DNA of 64,000 nucleotides, taken from contig NZ_CP074102.1 of NCBI RefSeq assembly GCF_018310535.1, positions 8,184,001-8,248,000 of the forward strand, given 5' to 3'. A program made the translations under genes and the position numbers. This DNA is from Streptomyces mirabilis (GTDB lineage Bacteria > Actinomycetota > Actinomycetes > Streptomycetales > Streptomycetaceae). This document shows positions 10,602 to 18,656 of this stretch, in pieces. Each line of letters starts with the position of its first letter. Positions within the stretch are counted from its first letter, which is position 1. The notes beneath the pieces are model-generated. The model saw only the letters and a program-made list of their open reading frames with translations. It had not been told where the DNA came from and did not search any database.

Positions 10602-11132
10602 TCACGGGAGGGCTGGCAGGCTGCGTAACCAGAGGATGGATCCGCGCAGGTGGAGTCCTGCGGCGTAGCTCTCGGATGTCTTGTCGTACCGGCTGGCCAG
10701 TCCCCGCCATTCCTTGAACTTGTTGATGGCGCGCTCGACCGTGTTGCGATCTTTGTAGAGCGTGGCGTCGTGGCTGACCGGGCGGCCGCCGGAACGTCCC
10801 TTCTTCCTGCGGTTGGCGGCCTGGTCGGTCTTTTCCGGGATCACTGCCTTGATGTTGCGTCTGTGCAGGTGGGCGCGGTTGGCGCGGGAGGAGTACGCCT
10901 TGTCTCCGGCGACCGCGTCCGGCCGTGTCCTGGGGCGGCCGACCGGGACGCGCACCTTGATCTTCTTGAGGACCGGGATGAAGCGCGGGCTGTCCGCGGA
11001 CTGCCCGGGGGTGAGGATGATGGCCAGCGGGCGGCAGCGTCGCTCGACGGCGAGGTGGACCTTGCTGGTGAGCCCGCCCCGGGAGCGGCCCAGTTCGGCG
11101 GCCCGCAGTCGGGCCCTGCGGCGTCGGCGCAC
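10602..11132 (-). CDS. IS5-family transposase, C-terminal ORF (OrfB)
   Basis: 176 aa ORF carrying the second Asp and the Glu of the DDE triad: GGLTSKVHLAVERRCRPLAI, VAGDKAYSSRANRAHLHRRN and TVERAINKFKEWRGLASRYD. The first ATG is unlikely to be a real start. Translation is expected to arrive from OrfA by frameshifting, because the frame is open upstream of the ATG through the poly-A/C stretch near 11183-11200. Acts on the ends of its own IS. Confidence 0.85.
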   Translation of the reverse strand: MRRRRRARLRAAELGRSRGGLTSKVHLAVERRCRPLAIILTPGQSADSPRFIPVLKKIKVRVPVGRPRTRPDAVAGDKAYSSRANRAHLHRRNIKAVIPEKTDQAANRRKKGRSGGRPVSHDATLYKDRNTVERAINKFKEWRGLASRYDKTSESYAAGLHLRGSILWLRSLPALP

Positions 11133-11182
11133 GGCGCGGCGCTGTTCCCGCTCGGGGTCCTCCCTGTCCGCGGACCCCTCAC

Positions 11183-11599
11183 CTACGGGGTTGTTTTGCC
11201 CCTTTGCTGCAGCCCCTTTTCTTCCGCCACGGCCTTCTCCAGGTCCTCAAGGAGCTCCGGGTCGACGACCATGCCCGCCGCGTGGTGATGCGCGCGGGCA
11301 ACGGTCGAGTCCACGCTGACCAGGCTGAGATCGACATCGTCGCGGGCCGCCGCCTCGGCGATCATCGTTTCCATGAGGGCCTGGAAGACTTCGCCATGCG
11401 CCCACATCCGGAACCGGTCGTAGATCGTCGACCAGGAGCCGTAGCTCTCCGGCACATCCCGCCAGGGGCTGCCGGTGCGGAACCGCCACATCACCGCGTT
11501 GAAGTAGCTGCGCAGGTCAGGGATCGGTCCGAACGCCCCCAGCGGCAGGTGCGGCTCGATCAACTCCCACTCGGCATCGGTCAGATCACCACGAGTCAC
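11183..11599 (-). CDS. IS5-family transposase, N-terminal ORF (OrfA)
   Basis: 138 aa starting MTRGDLTDAEWELIEPHLPL, followed by YFNAVMWRFRTGSPWRDVPE and the first catalytic Asp in LVSVDSTVARAHHHAAG. It ends shortly after a run with AAAA and CCCC (GGGGCAAAACAACCCC on the coding strand). That is a credible slippage site for joining to the 10602-11132 ORF. Confidence 0.85.
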   Translation of the reverse strand: MTRGDLTDAEWELIEPHLPLGAFGPIPDLRSYFNAVMWRFRTGSPWRDVPESYGSWSTIYDRFRMWAHGEVFQALMETMIAEAAARDDVDLSLVSVDSTVARAHHHAAGMVVDPELLEDLEKAVAEEKGLQQRGKTTP

Positions 11600-11674
11600 G
11601 CGACCGGTCTACCGCAGCCAGCGCCCTCCTGAAGCGGGAATGACCGATCCTGTGATCTCAACTCAGAACAGGCC

Positions 11675-11792
11675 CTAGCTCGCGGGCCTGTGCCGGCGCC
11701 TTATCGCGGACGGAGCCTCGGAGCGACGGCCCGTCTGGCCAGCCGCGCTCAAGTTCTCTGAAGTTCCCGACCACAGGAAATCTCTCGTCCAT
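11675..11792 (-). pseudogene. Small hypothetical gene, 5' part
   Basis: Starts at ATG 11792 (MDERFPVVGNFRELERGWPD, then GPSLRGSVRDKAPAQAREL) and is cut at 11675-11678 by the IS5-family element. Before the IS630-type insertion at 11805 this ATG lay only 9 bp after the stop of the serine hydrolase gene (12938-14149). The two were therefore adjacent genes on one strand and probably co-transcribed. The 3' part is at 10304-10585. Confidence 0.7.
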
Positions 11793-11804
11793 CCGCAGAG
11801 GCTA

Positions 11805-12938
11805 GTGTCCTGCGCCGGGAATTCGATGAATATGTGTACTGTTGCCGGCATGGCGCGCATGGGACGGCCGATGGCCGAGCTGACGTTGACCGATGGCGAG
11901 CGTGAGACGCTGGTGCGCTGGTCACGGCGGGCGACGTCCGCGCAGGCTCTGGCCCAGCGATGCCGGATCGTGCTGGGCTGCGCGGAGGGAAAGTCGAACC
12001 AGCAGGTGGCCGCCGAACTCGGCATCTGGCCACAGACGGTGGGCAAGTGGCGTCGGCGCTTCCTTGAGTCCCGACTGGACGGCCTTTCCGACGAGCCGCG
12101 CCCTGGCGCTCCTCGGAAGATCTCCGACGAGCAGGTGGAAGCGGTTGTTGTCGCCACGTTGGAACGCGCCCCGAAGGACGCCACGCACTGGTCGCGGGCA
12201 TCCATGGCGGCCGAGAGCGACCTGAGCAAGTCCACCGTGGGGCGGATCTGGCGCACGTTCGGTCTCAAACCGCACCAGGTCGACACCTTCAAGCTCTCCA
12301 ACGACCCCCAGTTCATCGACAAGGTCCGCGACATCGTGGGCCTCTACCTCGACCCGCCGGAGAAGGCGCTGGTTCTCTGCGTGGACGAGAAGAGCCAGAT
12401 CCAGGCGCTGGACCGCTCGGCACCGGTGCTGCCGATGATGCCGGGCATGCCCGAACGCCGTACCCACGACTACGTCCGCCACGGCATCACCACCCTGTTC
12501 GCCGCCCTGGACGTGGCCACCGGCGAGGTGATCAGCTCCATCCACCGCCGCCACCGGGCTGCGGAGTTCAAGAAGTTCCTCGCCAAGCTGGACAAGGAGG
12601 TCCCCGCCCAGCTCGACGTCCACCTGATCTGTGACAACTACAGCACCCACAAGGCACCGGTGGTTCGCAAGTGGCTGGAGGCCCACCCACGCTTCCACAC
12701 GCACTTCACCCCGACGTACTCATCCTGGCTCAACCAAGTCGAACGATGGTTCGGGCTGCTGACGGACAAGCGGATACGGCGCGGGGTCCACAAGAACCTC
12801 CAGGCCCTGGAGCGCGACATCCGCACCTGGACCGCGCAGTGGAACGAGGACCCGAAGCCCTTCGTCTGGACGAAGGACGCCGATGAGATCCTCCAGCGGC
12901 TCGCCTCATATCTTGATCGAATTCCCGGCGCAGGACGC
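11805..12938 (+). mobile_element. IS630-family insertion sequence
   Basis: Terminal inverted repeats GTGTCCTGCGCCGGGAATTC (from 11805) and GCGTCCTGCGCCGGGAATTC (complement, ending at 12938) differ by one base over 23. TA lies on both sides (11803-11804 and 12939-12940, within CTAG), the target duplication of this family. One intact transposase gene fills it. A relic of a related end sits at 14282-14333. Confidence 0.88.
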
Positions 12939-12941
12939 TAG
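11850..12941 (+). CDS. IS630-family transposase
   Basis: 363 aa from ATG 11850; the frame is open to 11805. An N-terminal paired HTH (TLTDGERETLVRWSRR ... AAELGIWPQTVGKWRRRFLE) is followed by the DDE domain: LCVDEKSQIQALDR (first Asp), LICDNYSTHKAP (second Asp) and SSWLNQVERWFG (Glu). The full triad is present, so the enzyme should be active. Its TAG stop uses the CTAG target at 12938-12941, the same four bases that hold the stop of the convergent serine hydrolase gene. Confidence 0.93.
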   Translation: MARMGRPMAELTLTDGERETLVRWSRRATSAQALAQRCRIVLGCAEGKSNQQVAAELGIWPQTVGKWRRRFLESRLDGLSDEPRPGAPRKISDEQVEAVVVATLERAPKDATHWSRASMAAESDLSKSTVGRIWRTFGLKPHQVDTFKLSNDPQFIDKVRDIVGLYLDPPEKALVLCVDEKSQIQALDRSAPVLPMMPGMPERRTHDYVRHGITTLFAALDVATGEVISSIHRRHRAAEFKKFLAKLDKEVPAQLDVHLICDNYSTHKAPVVRKWLEAHPRFHTHFTPTYSSWLNQVERWFGLLTDKRIRRGVHKNLQALERDIRTWTAQWNEDPKPFVWTKDADEILQRLASYLDRIPGAGR

Positions 12942-14149
12942 ACGGCGGGTGTCAGGACGGCTCCCAGCAGGCGATTGGACAGGGGGGTCGAGGCGCCGAA
13001 GTCGAGGCCGAGGTTGGAGACCGAGTAGACGGCGCGGACGGACAGGTCGCGGGTGGCGAACATGCCGTTGGCGTAGCCGTCGTCGTGGCCGGTCTTGCCC
13101 CAGAGTACGGTGCCGTTCGGCAGCGGGGTGGACATCAGACCGGCGCCGAAGCAGGCCACCTTGTTGCAGGAGCTGCCGCCGACGAACGGGACGAGCTTGC
13201 CCTCGTTGTCCTTGGGCAGGGTAAACAGCTCGTTCTGCTGTGCGGCGGGCAGCAGGCGGCCCTGGAGCAGCGCGGTGATGAAGTGGTCCAGGTCGGCCGG
13301 GGTGGAGATCATGTTGGATGGGTCGCCGCCCTGCTCGCTGACGTCCACCGCGTTGCCCTGGCTGTTGGTCATGTAGCCGTGCAGGTAGGGCCGGGGCATC
13401 TCGGGGTCGCCCTCGGGCACCGAGGTCTGGTCGAGGTGCACCGGTTCCAGGATGCGGTCGGTGACCTCCTCCTTGAAGGAGTGGCCGGTGATCTGCTCGA
13501 TGAGCTTGCCCGCGATCCGGAAGCCGAGGGAGTTGTACTCCTGCTTGGTGCCGGGGGCGAAATGCGGGCCGGGCCACGAGCGGTCGGCGGGGCGCAGGGT
13601 GCCCTGGATGATCTCGTCGAAGGTCCGGTATGTGTATCGGTCGGCGATCGTCTCGTCGGCGCTTTCGGCGGGCTTGCCCTCGTCCACGTTCGGCAGGCCG
13701 CTGGTGTAGTTGACCAGCTCGCGGACGGTGATCGGCTGGAAGGTGTCCGGGAGCAGACCCGGCATGTAGTACTGGACGGTCTGGTCGAGGTCGATCCGTC
13801 CCTCGGCCGCGAGCTGGAGGATGACAGTGGTCTCGAAGACTTTGGAGATGCTGCCGGCGTGGAAGTGCGCGTTCTCCGGGATCTTGCGGCCGGTCTGGCT
13901 GTCCAGGGTGGAGCCCTTCCACAACTGGCCCGGCTCGCCGACCCGGACGATCGCACCGGCGGCGCCGTCGGTGGGCCGGGTCTGGATGGCGGCCTCCAGG
14001 GTGGCCGGGTTCAGTGCCGGAAAGGCCGTCGTGGCACTGGAGTTCGAGCCACTCGCGGCGAAGGCCTGGGTGTCCGATCCAGCGGTGAGGCCGACGAGGG
14101 CGGAGCAGGCCACGGCGAGGGTGGCGGCACGACAGGCGAGGGGCTTCAT
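12938..14149 (-). CDS. Secreted serine hydrolase, beta-lactamase / D,D-peptidase family
   Basis: 403 aa with an N-terminal signal peptide (MKPLACRAATLAVACSALVG, cleavage near AFAAS). Penicillin-binding-fold motifs are SISK (nucleophile Ser and Lys, in HFHAGSISKVFE), YNS (in EYNSLGFRIAG) and KTG (in LWGKTGHDDG). Class C-like proteins of this type act outside the membrane as D,D-peptidases, esterases or beta-lactamases; the substrate cannot be told from sequence. The stop abuts the IS630 element, whose insertion separated it from the small gene now at 11792. Confidence 0.88.
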   Translation of the reverse strand: MKPLACRAATLAVACSALVGLTAGSDTQAFAASGSNSSATTAFPALNPATLEAAIQTRPTDGAAGAIVRVGEPGQLWKGSTLDSQTGRKIPENAHFHAGSISKVFETTVILQLAAEGRIDLDQTVQYYMPGLLPDTFQPITVRELVNYTSGLPNVDEGKPAESADETIADRYTYRTFDEIIQGTLRPADRSWPGPHFAPGTKQEYNSLGFRIAGKLIEQITGHSFKEEVTDRILEPVHLDQTSVPEGDPEMPRPYLHGYMTNSQGNAVDVSEQGGDPSNMISTPADLDHFITALLQGRLLPAAQQNELFTLPKDNEGKLVPFVGGSSCNKVACFGAGLMSTPLPNGTVLWGKTGHDDGYANGMFATRDLSVRAVYSVSNLGLDFGASTPLSNRLLGAVLTPAV

Positions 14150-14281
14150 GGTGAGACTCCGTGAGATCGGCTTGGCTGAGCGGTCCTTGCGACGTGATCA
14201 ACCCTGCTCAGCCGCCCGGGCTCCGGGTATCGGGATCAACCCTGACCCGCCCCTGAGCCGCCCCCCACCTGACCTGCGCAC

Positions 14282-14333
14282 CATGCCAGCAACACACTAC
14301 ACATATTCATCGAACTTAAGGCGCAGGGCACTA
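14282..14333 (-). repeat. Relic of an IS630-type left end
   Basis: On the minus strand, next to CTAG at 14332-14335, TGCCCTGCGCC then TTCGATGAATATGTG and GGCATGG follow the order and spacing of the first 50 bp of the IS630 element at 11805. The match is broken after the would-be start codon. No other end or transposase is visible nearby, so this is a scar. Confidence 0.65.
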
Positions 14334-14920
14334 GGGCATCTGCTCGCGCACGGTCGACAGAGATCTCAAACGCGGTCTGAAGCGGATAGCGACGATTTCG
14401 AGGGCCGTCCCTGCCTGCAGGGCGGGGGAAATAGCCAGGTTCAGCAGCAGGGGATGTGCGTCCGCAAGTACCCCGTGGCAAGCGGGTCCTGTCCAGCTGG
14501 GTCGCCGGGACACGCATAGGGACAGCTGGCAAGGGAGAGGGGCATGGGCAGGACCTGCGCCTCTCAGGTCCTGTGCATTGCCGTCGGAGGCTTGATGAGG
14601 GCGCTTCAGGGCGACGGCCTGTAGAGCAGCGCTGTGTGGTCCAGGGGTGCGCAGCACTGCACCGGGCCGTGGGTGAGGTACGGCTGCCTGGACGGCCCCG
14701 AGACGCAGGCAGGGACGAGGACATCCTCGGCGCGGCCCGGGAGGCCCTCCTGCGCGCCGGTTAATTAGACGCTCTTCTGACCAGCGAGTTCGTACCTAGC
14801 AGCAGCGGGCTCAGCGGTTTCTCAGTCTCAGATCTGTGTCATTTCCTCACCGGCCGCGCTCAGATCGAGCGGCGCATCGAGACGCTCGTCTGGAACCAGG
14901 ACGCTGTCCATCCCTACCTG
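14334..14920. other. Region without a recognisable gene
   Basis: About 590 bp. Short open frames exist on both strands but none shows a family likeness, a good ribosome site or normal codon pattern throughout. A stretch ending DEDILGAAREALLRAG on the plus strand (about 14714-14762) looks protein-like but has no credible start. Confidence 0.5.
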
Positions 14921-15832
14921 TCAGCTCGTGTGGAGAACGGAGTGGAGTGCCTTGTCGATCGTGGGGTGGCCGAAGGTGAAGCCCGCCTTGTGCAGGGCCG
15001 CAGGGACGGCGCGGCAACTGCCTGTGATGCCCGCGGCGAACTCGCCGAGCGCCACTCTGAGGGCGAAGGCAGGAACGGAGGCGATCGTCGGGCGATGAAG
15101 GGCGCGGCCCATCGCTCGCGTGATCTCGCGGTTCGTCAGTGGTTCGGGGGCTGTGAAGTTGACGGGGCCTGTGAGCGTCTCGTCGTCGATCGCGAAGCGC
15201 AGTGCCCCGATGTGGTCGGTCAGCGAGATGAACGGCCAGTACTGGTCGCCGGAGCCGAGCCGGCCGCCCAGGCCGAAGCGGAAGAGCGGGAAGAGCCTGC
15301 CGAAGGCGCCGCCTTTGGCGGAGACCACCAGGCCGGTGCGGGGGTGCACCACCCGGATGCCCGCCTCTCGGGCAGTGTCTGCGGCGGCCTCCCAGTCGAC
15401 GCAGACGGCAGCCAGGAAGTCGTCCCCGGGTGGCGCGCTCTCCTCGATCGTCCGGTCGCCGGTGCCGCCGTAGTAACCAGTCGCGGATGCGGAGACAAGG
15501 ACGCGGGGTGGGGTGGACGATTCGGCGCAGGCCCGCGCGATGGTCCGGGTTCCCAGTGCGCGGCTGCGGCGGATCTCCTCCTTGTACGCGGCGCTCCAGC
15601 GCTTGTCTCCGACCCCGGCGCCGGCCAGGTGCACGACGGCGTCCACAGTGTCCAGCGCACCGGGCTGGACGTGGCCTCCGATCGGATCCCATTGCGCCGC
15701 CTCGCTGCCGTCCCCCGCGGGGCGCGCCGACCGGTCGCGGACGAGGCGAACGACCTGGTGGCCGTCGGTGAGGAGCGAGTGGGTGAGGGCGGATCCGATG
15801 AGTCCGGTGGACCCGGTGATCGCGACGCGCAT
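14921..15832 (-). CDS. TIGR01777-type NAD(P)-dependent epimerase
   Basis: 303 aa from ATG 15832 (MRVAITGSTGLIGSALTHSL, the Rossmann GxxGxxG); the open frame upstream to 15925 is not used. Family signs are RSRALGTRTIARACAESSTP, SATGYYGGTGDR, FRFGLGGRLGSGDQYWPFIS and the C-terminal DUF1731-like region with SVPAFALRVALGEFA. Members (YfcH-like) are cytoplasmic SDR-fold proteins of uncertain substrate. It lies 77 bp downstream of the MarR gene on the same strand and is probably co-transcribed with it. Confidence 0.9.
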   Translation of the reverse strand: MRVAITGSTGLIGSALTHSLLTDGHQVVRLVRDRSARPAGDGSEAAQWDPIGGHVQPGALDTVDAVVHLAGAGVGDKRWSAAYKEEIRRSRALGTRTIARACAESSTPPRVLVSASATGYYGGTGDRTIEESAPPGDDFLAAVCVDWEAAADTAREAGIRVVHPRTGLVVSAKGGAFGRLFPLFRFGLGGRLGSGDQYWPFISLTDHIGALRFAIDDETLTGPVNFTAPEPLTNREITRAMGRALHRPTIASVPAFALRVALGEFAAGITGSCRAVPAALHKAGFTFGHPTIDKALHSVLHTS

Positions 15833-15909
15833 GGCGTTCTCCCGAACGGGCTTGGGCAGGTGGCCTTGTGGCCACCCGGGATGGTTGTCGGACTTCGAGG
15901 TTCTCGGAG

Positions 15910-16413
15910 TCAGCGGCGATGCCACGGCAGGGCCGACGGGTAGGCGTCCTCCTCGCCGGCCTGCTTGAGGGATGCGACCACGGTGGCGGTGATGGTGGCG
16001 AGCTGCTCCACCTGTTCAGGGCTGAGGGCGTCGAACACCACGCGGCGGACGGCAGCCACATGGCCGGGGGCGGCCTTGGCCATCAACTCCATGCCGGCCT
16101 CGGTGAGTTCGGCCAGCTGTCCCCGTCCGTCGGCCGGATCCTCCCGGCGCCGCACGTAGCCCGACTCCTCCAGGCGGATCACCGCGCGCGTGAGGCGGCT
16201 GCGGGTGAACTTCAACTGCTCGGCGAGCAAGGACATCCCCAGGGCGCGGTCGGGTGCCACGGACAGGCGGGCCAGGAGGCTGTAGTCCGCGTGCGTCGTG
16301 GCCGCGTCGCGCCGCAACTGCTGATCGAGGTAGTCGCTCAGCAGCGTCGAGCAGTCGAGGAAGTTGATCCAGGCTCGCAGCTCTTCGGGAGTGAGCCACC
16401 GGGGGGATGTCAT
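15910..16413 (-). CDS. MarR-family transcriptional regulator
   Basis: 167 aa from ATG 16413. Winged-helix features are ADYSLLARLSVAPDRALGMS, then LAEQLKFTRSRLTRAVIRLE and ESGYVRRREDPADGRGQLAE (the DxRxx wing). The conserved dimer helices are at both ends. Two dyads in the upstream gap (16433-16452 and 16474-16489) share TTTG...CAAA half-sites. The protein likely represses both itself and the divergent DUF6069 gene; the ligand is unknown. Confidence 0.88.
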   Translation of the reverse strand: MTSPRWLTPEELRAWINFLDCSTLLSDYLDQQLRRDAATTHADYSLLARLSVAPDRALGMSLLAEQLKFTRSRLTRAVIRLEESGYVRRREDPADGRGQLAELTEAGMELMAKAAPGHVAAVRRVVFDALSPEQVEQLATITATVVASLKQAGEEDAYPSALPWHRR

Positions 16414-16432
16414 GGCGGCCACTCTAACCGAG

Positions 16433-16452
16433 ATGTTTGCCTGATCAAACAT
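16433..16452. promoter_or_regulatory. Probable MarR operator 1
   Basis: ATGTTTG and CAAACAT half-sites separated by 6 bp, 20 bp upstream of the MarR start codon. Confidence 0.65.
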
Positions 16453-16473
16453 TTCGGGGGTAGCGTCTCCAGT

Positions 16474-16489
16474 GTTTGAGGAATCAAAC
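16474..16489. promoter_or_regulatory. Probable MarR operator 2
   Basis: GTTTGAGGAATCAAAC, again TTTG/CAAA arms with a 6-bp spacer, about 55 bp before the DUF6069 start. The dyad centres lie 39 bp apart, roughly four helical turns. Confidence 0.6.
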
Positions 16490-16544
16490 GCCTTCCTTTC
16501 TGGCGCTGCGCCTGTCGTTCTTGAGCTCTCCGCAGGAGGTCCCC

Positions 16545-16994
16545 ATGTCCGGTTCCGTCCCCGAAGCCGTATCGTCCGCCCCGCCCGCGCCGCGCTCCCG
16601 CGGCCTGACCGTGGTCGCGGGGCTTCTCGCGGCGGCTGTCGTGGCCGTCCTCGGAAACGTGGTGGTCGCATTCCTCGCCCACGCGGCGGGGGCGTCGGAA
16701 GATTTCGATCCGCTGCACCTCTCCGCGTACGCGCCGCTGACGGTGTTCGGCGTCGTCCTTGGCGCCATCGGCTGGGCGGTCGTCCGTCGTGTCGCCAAGA
16801 ACCCGGCGGGGCTGCTGCGGTGGCTGGTGCCCGTGCTCGTGGTCGTGTCGTTCGCGCCCGACCTGTCCCTGCTCGGTGGCGGTACGCCCGGCAGTGGGCC
16901 GCTGGCCGTCGCTGCGCTGATGGTGATGCATGTGGTGGTCGCGGTCGTCGCCGTCGCCGCCTATCGGCGCGTCCTGCCGCTGCCTGTCCGCTGA
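16545..16994 (+). CDS. DUF6069-type four-helix membrane protein
   Basis: 149 aa from ATG 16545 with GCAGGAGGT upstream. Four hydrophobic segments, at about 20-42 (TVVAGLLAAAVVAVLGNVVV), 62-82, 93-110 and 120-140, mark a small inner-membrane protein. Its role is unknown. It is divergent from the MarR gene and shares its operator region, so expression is probably MarR-controlled. It is followed by a 337-bp gap without a gene before the MFS start. Confidence 0.75.
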   Translation: MSGSVPEAVSSAPPAPRSRGLTVVAGLLAAAVVAVLGNVVVAFLAHAAGASEDFDPLHLSAYAPLTVFGVVLGAIGWAVVRRVAKNPAGLLRWLVPVLVVVSFAPDLSLLGGGTPGSGPLAVAALMVMHVVVAVVAVAAYRRVLPLPVR

Positions 16995-17331
16995 CGCTAC
17001 CTGGCGTGCGCGACCGTGCCGGCTGCCGGCTGCGGGCGGTGTCCCGGGGGCCGGGACGACCGAGTTCCGGGACACCGCTGTTCGCGCGCAGGACCGGCCG
17101 TGCACGTCTTCCGTCCGCGTGACAGTTGCCCACCCCATCCACCGCGTGGATAACCCGGATACGGGATTCGGATTGCGCTGGGGATGGCACCGGCGCCTTG
17201 GCGCCCCCATAGTCGTCGCTACCGCACGCCGCTGTCCGGACGCTGCCGGCGTGCGAGTTCCCCCAGCATGCCGGGCGCCGTCGGTGCCCGTGAGGCATGC
17301 CCGCTCCCTTACGCCGTCCCCTGGAGTCGCC

Positions 17332-18600
17332 ATGCCCGGTTCCGTGCCCCCGCCGCCTCCCGCCGCGGTCGATGCCACCGCTCCGTCAGCCGTCGCCGAG
17401 TCGGGCCCGGCGCATCTGTTGCGGGTGACCCTTCTGATGGCGGGCAGCTGTCTGCCGATCCTGGGGGCGGTGCTGATCGCCCCGGTGCTGCCGAAGATGC
17501 AGGACCACTTCGCGTCGGTCCCGGGGGCCAAAGCGCTGGTGCCCCTCGCGCTGACCGTTCCGGCGCTGGCGCTGGCGCTGCTGGCCCCGTTCGCCGGTGT
17601 GATCGTGGACCGGGTGGGCCGCAAGCGCCTGCTGATCGTGGCCACTCTCCTGTACGCCGTGTTCGGCACGGCTCCGCTCTGGCTGGACTCGCTGGGCGGC
17701 ATCATCGCCAGCCGCGCCCTGGTCGGAGTCGCCGAGGCCGCGATCATGACCTGCTGCACGACCCTGATCGGCGACTACTACAGCGGTCACCGGCGGGTGA
17801 AGTACCTCGCCCTGCAGACCATGTGCGCCTCCGCGTCGGCCACCGTCTTCTTCGTGCTCGGCGGCGCCGCCGGATCAGCGGGCTGGCGCGTGCCCTTCTG
17901 GGTCTACGCCGTGAGCCTGGTGCTCGCCCCGCTGATGGCAACCGCCCTGCCCAACCCGGCGGTCCGTGCGGACGGTGACGAGACTCCGGCCGAGACGGAG
18001 GCCCGCCGCTCGTTCCCCTGGCGGCAGTTGGGCGGCATCTGTGCCCTCACCTTCTTCGGGGCGATGGTCTTCTACACCGTCCCGGTAGAGATGTCGTACC
18101 TGCTCGACGACCTCGGGGTGGAGAACACCGGCGTGATCGGACTGGCCACCGCGATCGCCAGTGCCGCCACCGTGGGCGGAGCGGTCACCTTCGCCCGGCT
18201 CAAGCGTTCTCCCGACCCGATGCTGCCCGTCGTTCTCGCGGTCTGCGCGGTCGGCTTCGGCGTGATGTTCCTCGCGGGCAACGCCCCGCTGCTGGTCATC
18301 GGGGCGGTCGTCAACTGTGTGGGCACCGGCATGCTGCTGCCCGCCCTTCTCACCAGTGCCATGTCCCGCCTGGCGTTCGAGGACCGCGGCCGCGGCACGG
18401 GGTTGTGGATGGCGGCTTTCTTCGGCGGTGAGTTCGTCTGCCCGCTGGTGCTGCTCGCCGGGGAGTCTGCCGTCGGCACGCTCGCCGGTGCGGTGGGCGT
18501 GCTGGGGCTGGCCGCCGCCCTCGTCGCGGCGGGGCTGTGGGCGGCCCGCCGCCGGGTGGGCGCCGTCGATCCCCGGCCGTTGCCGGAGCAGTTGGCCTGA
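17332..18600 (+). CDS. MFS transporter
   Basis: 422 aa from ATG 17332 (GGAG 6 bp upstream); the frame is open upstream to 16930 but that part shadows the previous gene. Twelve hydrophobic segments. The loop 2-3 motif A variant is FAGVIVDRVGRKRLLIVATL. The LIGDYYSGHRRVKYLALQ loop is seen in drug/aromatic-acid type MFS proteins. Direction of transport and substrate are unknown. It stands between the MarR unit and the LysR-controlled aromatic operon and could belong to either. Confidence 0.9.
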   Translation: MPGSVPPPPPAAVDATAPSAVAESGPAHLLRVTLLMAGSCLPILGAVLIAPVLPKMQDHFASVPGAKALVPLALTVPALALALLAPFAGVIVDRVGRKRLLIVATLLYAVFGTAPLWLDSLGGIIASRALVGVAEAAIMTCCTTLIGDYYSGHRRVKYLALQTMCASASATVFFVLGGAAGSAGWRVPFWVYAVSLVLAPLMATALPNPAVRADGDETPAETEARRSFPWRQLGGICALTFFGAMVFYTVPVEMSYLLDDLGVENTGVIGLATAIASAATVGGAVTFARLKRSPDPMLPVVLAVCAVGFGVMFLAGNAPLLVIGAVVNCVGTGMLLPALLTSAMSRLAFEDRGRGTGLWMAAFFGGEFVCPLVLLAGESAVGTLAGAVGVLGLAAALVAAGLWAARRRVGAVDPRPLPEQLA

Positions 18601-18656
18601 CGGTGCGCAGGACGACCGCCGAGAGCGCGTCGATCACGGGCTGCCGCCGGGTCCGG

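Larger units (their letters stand above)
10586..11674 (-). mobile_element. IS5-family insertion sequence with CTAG target duplication
   Basis: Inverted ends TGTTCTGAGTTGAGATCAC at 10587-10605 and its complement at 11652-11670 (19/19) lie inside CTAG copies at 10582-10585 and 11675-11678. Taking one copy away restores the interrupted gene. The two transposase ORFs are on the minus strand in different frames, the arrangement of IS5-family members that use frameshifting. It looks intact. Confidence 0.85.
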
